The translations under genes and the position numbers were made by a program. This document shows positions 6,467 through 9,864 of a DNA stretch of 9,864 bases, piece by piece; within the stretch, counting starts at the first letter, position 1, and each line of letters opens with the position of its first letter. The notes under the pieces are model-generated. The model did not search any database, was not told the DNA's origin, and saw only the letters and a program-made list of their open reading frames with translations. The stretch comes from Bacteroidota bacterium. Lineage in GTDB: Bacteria; Bacteroidota; Bacteroidia; Bacteroidales; Paludibacteraceae. Where the stretch lies: positions 1-9,864 of the forward strand of contig JAFNAU010000118.1 in assembly GCA_017860335.1 (NCBI GenBank), read 5' to 3'.

Positions 6467-7774
6467 ATGATAGAGTCCACTCCAAAAATTGAAAAAAACG
6501 AATTGTACAGCAAGGGAGTAAGTCTTTATGTAAAACTTCAATCAGATGATTTATTGAAACAAATAAACAATGACTATCTGTATTGGGACAAAGTAAAGTA
6601 CAAAAAAACTATTCATTCCCCTGAAGAATTGTGGTATGCCGTGAAGTTTAGTAGGTTACTGAAAAGTCAATTAATTACTTTTGGTAAATATCAGTTTTCT
6701 TTTACTACCACCGGTTATCTTCAAAAGTCACTTCACCACTTCGATTTGAATATTGGTGGAAATTTAGGAAGTAATGTAGGTATTGTAGAAACAGATAAAT
6801 CTAAGTATCTTATCAGCTCTATTATGGAAGAAGCTATATCCAGCAGCCAGATGGAAGGAGCCGCCACTACCCGGAAAAAGGCGAAGGAGATGCTTCAGAA
6901 AGAACTGAAGCCCAAAAACAGGTCAGAACAAATGATATTGAATAATTACGAAACCATTCAATATATCACGCAGCACAGAAACGATAATCTATCACTTGAA
7001 AATCTGCTTTATATTCATAGTTTAATAACCAAAAACACGTTGGATAAGCCACAAGAAGAAGGTGTATTTCGCTCCAACGACGATATTTATGTTGTAAATC
7101 ACACTACCAGTGAAGTGGTGCATCAACCGCCTCACTATGTCGAAGTAAATGAACTGCTCACTGCATTATGCGATTTTTTTAATAAAGATACCGGTGAGTT
7201 TATTCATCCCATTATCAAGGGGATTATTGTCCATTTTATGATTGCCTGGATACACCCTTTTACAGATGGCAATGGGCGAACAGCCCGTACACTGTTTTAC
7301 TGGTATATGCTCAAAAAAGGTTATTGGCTTACTGAGTATCTCTCCATTTCGAGGATTATAAAAGACACGAAAAATCAATATGAAAAGGCTTATCTTTATA
7401 CTGAGAATGATGAAAATGACCTGACATACTTTGTTACTTATCATCTTAAAACGATGGAAAAGGCTTTTGATGCACTAAAGGAGTATATCAGAAGGAAACA
7501 AAAAGAGGCAAAACATGCGGCTCAATTCTTAAAAATACCAAACGTTAATGAAAGACAGGCGCAAATCATTAAGCTATTACACGAAGAATCGGACAGGGTA
7601 TTGAATATAAAAGAGATGGAAAATAGGTTTCAGGTTTCCAATTTCACAGCACGTAGCGATTTAAAAGGCCTGGAAGAATTAGGTTTTCTGACGATTATAC
7701 AGGTGAATAAAATAAAGCAAAGTTTTATAAAGTCAGACCGGTTTGATGAAATTTTGAAAAAAAATAAATTGTAG
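6467..7774 (+). CDS. fic: Class II Fic-domain AMP-transferase with C-terminal winged helix
   Basis: This 435-residue protein has the complete Fic motif HPFTDGNGRTAR at 263-274, so it should transfer AMP from ATP to a hydroxyl side chain of a target protein (AMPylation): H263 is the catalytic base, D267 binds the metal, and the GNGR loop binds phosphates. The inhibitory helix motif [S/T]xxxE[G/N] is present as SSQMEG at 126-131, upstream of the Fic core. This is the class II arrangement, in which E130 would hold the enzyme off until displaced. The flap that docks the target is near 199-222 (GVFRSNDDIYVV). Residues 360-420 form a winged helix-turn-helix (NERQAQIIKLL, then FTARSDLKGLEELGFL), as in many bacterial Fic proteins, suggesting DNA binding or self-regulation. 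The N-terminal 100 residues were not assigned. The protein is cytoplasmic. It lies between hsdS and hsdR, a known position for Fic genes in type I loci, and both sides carry inverted elements. Target and trigger are unknown. Confidence 0.93.
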   Translation: MIESTPKIEKNELYSKGVSLYVKLQSDDLLKQINNDYLYWDKVKYKKTIHSPEELWYAVKFSRLLKSQLITFGKYQFSFTTTGYLQKSLHHFDLNIGGNLGSNVGIVETDKSKYLISSIMEEAISSSQMEGAATTRKKAKEMLQKELKPKNRSEQMILNNYETIQYITQHRNDNLSLENLLYIHSLITKNTLDKPQEEGVFRSNDDIYVVNHTTSEVVHQPPHYVEVNELLTALCDFFNKDTGEFIHPIIKGIIVHFMIAWIHPFTDGNGRTARTLFYWYMLKKGYWLTEYLSISRIIKDTKNQYEKAYLYTENDENDLTYFVTYHLKTMEKAFDALKEYIRRKQKEAKHAAQFLKIPNVNERQAQIIKLLHEESDRVLNIKEMENRFQVSNFTARSDLKGLEELGFLTIIQVNKIKQSFIKSDRFDEILKKNKL

Positions 7775-7805
7775 AAATTGCGAGATTCTTCTATTTTCTC
7801 GCAAT
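7775..7805 (-). repeat. Right inverted element flanking fic
   Basis: This segment matches the reverse complement of 6401-6431 at 28 of 31 positions, with a 19-nt identical run at its left end and only an AAA/TTT difference in the middle. It is itself a hairpin: GAAATTGCGAGA (7774-7785) pairs with TCTCGCAATTTC (7797-7808) over 12 bp around an 11-nt loop. No T-run follows on the plus strand, so it is a poor terminator for fic; on the minus strand a T-rich run follows a few bases later. The inverted match is better than the direct one because the loops correspond only in that orientation. It starts at the fic stop codon and ends just before hsdR. Confidence 0.8.
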
Positions 7806-7823
7806 TTCAATAAAATACCTACT

Positions 7824-9864
7824 ATGACTACACAACCCGAACAACTTCTGGAAAACAATCTGGTAGCCCAGCTTCAATTGCTGGGTTATACGTATGTTAC
7901 CATTGCAGACGAAAAAGATTTGCTCGAAAACCTGAAAAATCAGTTGGAGAAACACAATGGAATTGAATTTACAGCCAAAGAATTTGACAGGGTGCTGAAT
8001 ATCCTCAGCAAAGGTTCGGTGTTCGATAAAGCCAAAACATTACGGGAGAAACAGCATATTGTACGGGATAACGGGGAAAGTCTGTATTTCGAGTTTATCA
8101 GTACCGATAACTGGTGCCAGAATTTATTTCAGGTCACAAACCAGGTAAGCATTGAAGGTAAGTATAAAAACCGATACGATGTAACCCTGCTGATAAACGG
8201 ATTGCCGTTGGTACAAATTGAATTGAAAAGACGTGGAATTGAACTCAAAGAAGCCTTCAATCAAATAAACCGTTATCAGCGTCATTCATTCGGGTCGTCT
8301 ATCGGACTGTTTCAGTATGTACAGATTTTTATCATCAGTAATGGTGTCAATACCAAATACTACGCGAATAACAAATACCAGTCTTTCAAACAGACTTTCT
8401 TCTGGAGCGATGAGCAGAACAAGACCATCAACCAGCTGGATAAGTTTGCATTCAGTTTTTTAGATACCTGTCATTTGTCCCAAATGATATGCAAATACAT
8501 TGTGTTGAGTGAAGCCCAAAAGATTTTGATGGTACTCCGGCCCTATCAGTATTATGCCGTCGAAGCGTTGATTGAACGGGTAAAAAACAGCACAAAAAAT
8601 GGCTTCATCTGGCATACAACGGGAAGCGGTAAAACACTGACTTCTTTCAAAGCGGCTCAGATACTGATGAATATGCCACAGGTGAAAAAGGTGGTTTTTG
8701 TTGTTGACAGAAAAGACCTCGATTATCAGACTACCAAAGAGTTTAACTCATTCAGTAAGGGAAGCATTGACGGCACAGATAACACTACTGCGTTGGTAAA
8801 ACAATTTTCGGATGATACCAGGCTTATTGTTACCACCATTCAGAAACTGAACACTGCCATCAGCAAGAAGCAACACAAGGCAAAAATGGACAAGCTCAAG
8901 GATGAAAAAATCGTTTTTATCTTTGACGAATGCCACAGATCACAGTTTGGCGAAACCCATTCGAGGATTAAATCCTATTTCAACAATATTCAACTGTTCG
9001 GGTTCACTGGAACACCTATTTTTGCCGAAAATGCAGTAAAAAACGAATTGGGGAAACGGACGACAAAAGAACTTTTTGGTGAATGCCTGCACAAATATGT
9101 CATTACAGACGCCATCAAAGATGAAAACGTGCTGAAATTTTCGGTAGAATACGTTGGCAAATACAGGAAAAAAGATACAGCGACAGAAATTGATATAGAA
9201 GTAGAGGATATTGATACGAAAGAATTGATGGATTCACCAAAACGACTTGGTAAGATTACGGACTTTATTATAAACAACCACAACCGTAAAACCTACAACC
9301 GTGAATTTACTGCTATCTTTTGCGTATCAAGTGTTGAAGTTTTGATAAAGTATTATGAATTATTCAAACAAAAGAAAACATCGGAAGGTCACAATTTACG
9401 TGTAGCGACCATTTTTAGTTATGCTGCCAATGAAGACGACAAAGACGCCACCGGATTTCTTCCCGAAGAGCTTTCGGTAGTTGAAGAACCGAAAGCACTT
9501 TATGGATTAAATGTTCATTCACGTGAGAAACTGGATGAGTTTATTGCGGATTACAATGGTATGTATGGTACAAACTTTTCTACCAGAGACAGCGTATCTT
9601 TCTATAACTACTATAATGATATTTCCAAGAAAATTAAAGAACGCCGGATTGATATTTTACTTGTGGTAAATATGTTCCTGACGGGTTTTGACAGTAAAGC
9701 TCTGAATACTTTGTATGTAGATAAGAACTTAAAATATCACGGTCTGATACAGGCTTATTCGCGCACTAACCGTATCCTGAATGAACAAAAATCTCAGGGA
9801 AATATTGTAGTCTTCCGTAATTTGAAAAAAGTTACCGATGATGCAATTGCCTTATTCAGTAATA
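7824..9864 (+). CDS. hsdR: Type I restriction endonuclease subunit HsdR (3' end missing)
   Basis: The frame is open from ATG at 7824 to the right edge, giving 680 codons of a subunit that normally has about 1000. HsdR joins the methylase to form the restriction complex, which translocates DNA using ATP and cuts unmodified DNA far from the target. The N-terminal PD-(D/E)xK nuclease is present as RYDVTLLINGLPLVQIELK at 117-135, with D119, E133 and K135 as catalytic residues and QINRYQRH at 147-154 as the downstream conserved block. The SF2 motor follows: HTTGSGKT at 264-271 (Walker A), DECH at 368-371 (Walker B), FTGTP at 394-398 (motif III), MFLTGFD at 617-623 (motif V) and QAYSRTNR at 643-650 (motif VI). 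The order and spacing resemble the EcoR124I-type branch. The C-terminal helical domain lies outside the window. hsdR starts 49 bases after fic, and I see no promoter in that gap, so it probably relies on read-through from upstream; the hairpin at 7774-7808 may reduce that. Confidence 0.96.
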   Translation, partial: MTTQPEQLLENNLVAQLQLLGYTYVTIADEKDLLENLKNQLEKHNGIEFTAKEFDRVLNILSKGSVFDKAKTLREKQHIVRDNGESLYFEFISTDNWCQNLFQVTNQVSIEGKYKNRYDVTLLINGLPLVQIELKRRGIELKEAFNQINRYQRHSFGSSIGLFQYVQIFIISNGVNTKYYANNKYQSFKQTFFWSDEQNKTINQLDKFAFSFLDTCHLSQMICKYIVLSEAQKILMVLRPYQYYAVEALIERVKNSTKNGFIWHTTGSGKTLTSFKAAQILMNMPQVKKVVFVVDRKDLDYQTTKEFNSFSKGSIDGTDNTTALVKQFSDDTRLIVTTIQKLNTAISKKQHKAKMDKLKDEKIVFIFDECHRSQFGETHSRIKSYFNNIQLFGFTGTPIFAENAVKNELGKRTTKELFGECLHKYVITDAIKDENVLKFSVEYVGKYRKKDTATEIDIEVEDIDTKELMDSPKRLGKITDFIINNHNRKTYNREFTAIFCVSSVEVLIKYYELFKQKKTSEGHNLRVATIFSYAANEDDKDATGFLPEELSVVEEPKALYGLNVHSREKLDEFIADYNGMYGTNFSTRDSVSFYNYYNDISKKIKERRIDILLVVNMFLTGFDSKALNTLYVDKNLKYHGLIQAYSRTNRILNEQKSQGNIVVFRNLKKVTDDAIALFSN

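Noticed and set aside
6401..7805. Insertion sequence interpretation of the fic cassette
   Set aside because: There is no transposase and no target-site duplication was seen at the outer edges; the inverted elements are internal palindromes rather than typical IS ends.
8990..9283. 97-codon minus-strand frame within hsdR
   Set aside because: It is antisense to the HsdR motor domain, whose motifs are intact in the plus frame.

Overview
The window looks like a chromosome segment of a member of the Bacteroidota, most likely a free-living or gut Bacteroidales/Marinilabiliales-type organism. The sequence is AT-rich. Promoter-like sites match the Bacteroidota -7 consensus TAnnTTTG rather than the sigma70 -10 box, start codons lack clear Shine-Dalgarno sequences, and the left-hand genes encode secreted protein types common in that phylum (a modular LamG / F5-8C protein and a CarboxypepD_reg-like protein). 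The species cannot be named from the sequence.

Layout. (i) 1-1835, minus strand: the first 611 codons of a large exported protein that runs off the left edge. It has a signal peptide, a PIG-L/LmbE-like deacetylase domain, a LamG-like fold, a divergent InlB-type repeat and a discoidin (F5/8 type C) domain. (ii) 1836-2432: a non-coding divergent region with a stem-loop and a good Bacteroidota promoter. (iii) 2433-3263, plus strand: a small exported CarboxypepD_reg-like protein of unknown role. (iv) 3264-3631: non-coding, with a strong bidirectional terminator, then a promoter overlapped by a palindrome. (v) 3632-9864, plus strand: a type I restriction-modification locus, hsdM - hsdS - fic - hsdR, with hsdR cut by the right edge after 680 codons.

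How the genes work together. HsdM and HsdS (3-nt gap, surely co-transcribed) form the methyltransferase, in which HsdS reads a bipartite target through two recognition domains. HsdR adds ATP-driven translocation and cleavage of unmodified DNA. A gene for a class II (N-terminally auto-inhibited) Fic AMP-transferase with a C-terminal winged-helix region sits between hsdS and hsdR. Fic genes are a known passenger of type I loci.

The most noteworthy structure is that this fic gene is bracketed by two copies of a 31-nt self-complementary element in opposite orientation (6401-6431 and 7775-7805, 28 of 31 positions matching). The last four codons and the stop codon of hsdS lie inside the left copy, and the HsdS protein ends early compared with the same motif in its own first half. 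This makes fic look like a cassette with defined ends that was placed at the 3' end of hsdS, although two related terminator hairpins remain the simpler alternative. Fic has its own -7 promoter match just after the left hairpin, while hsdR has none that I can see.
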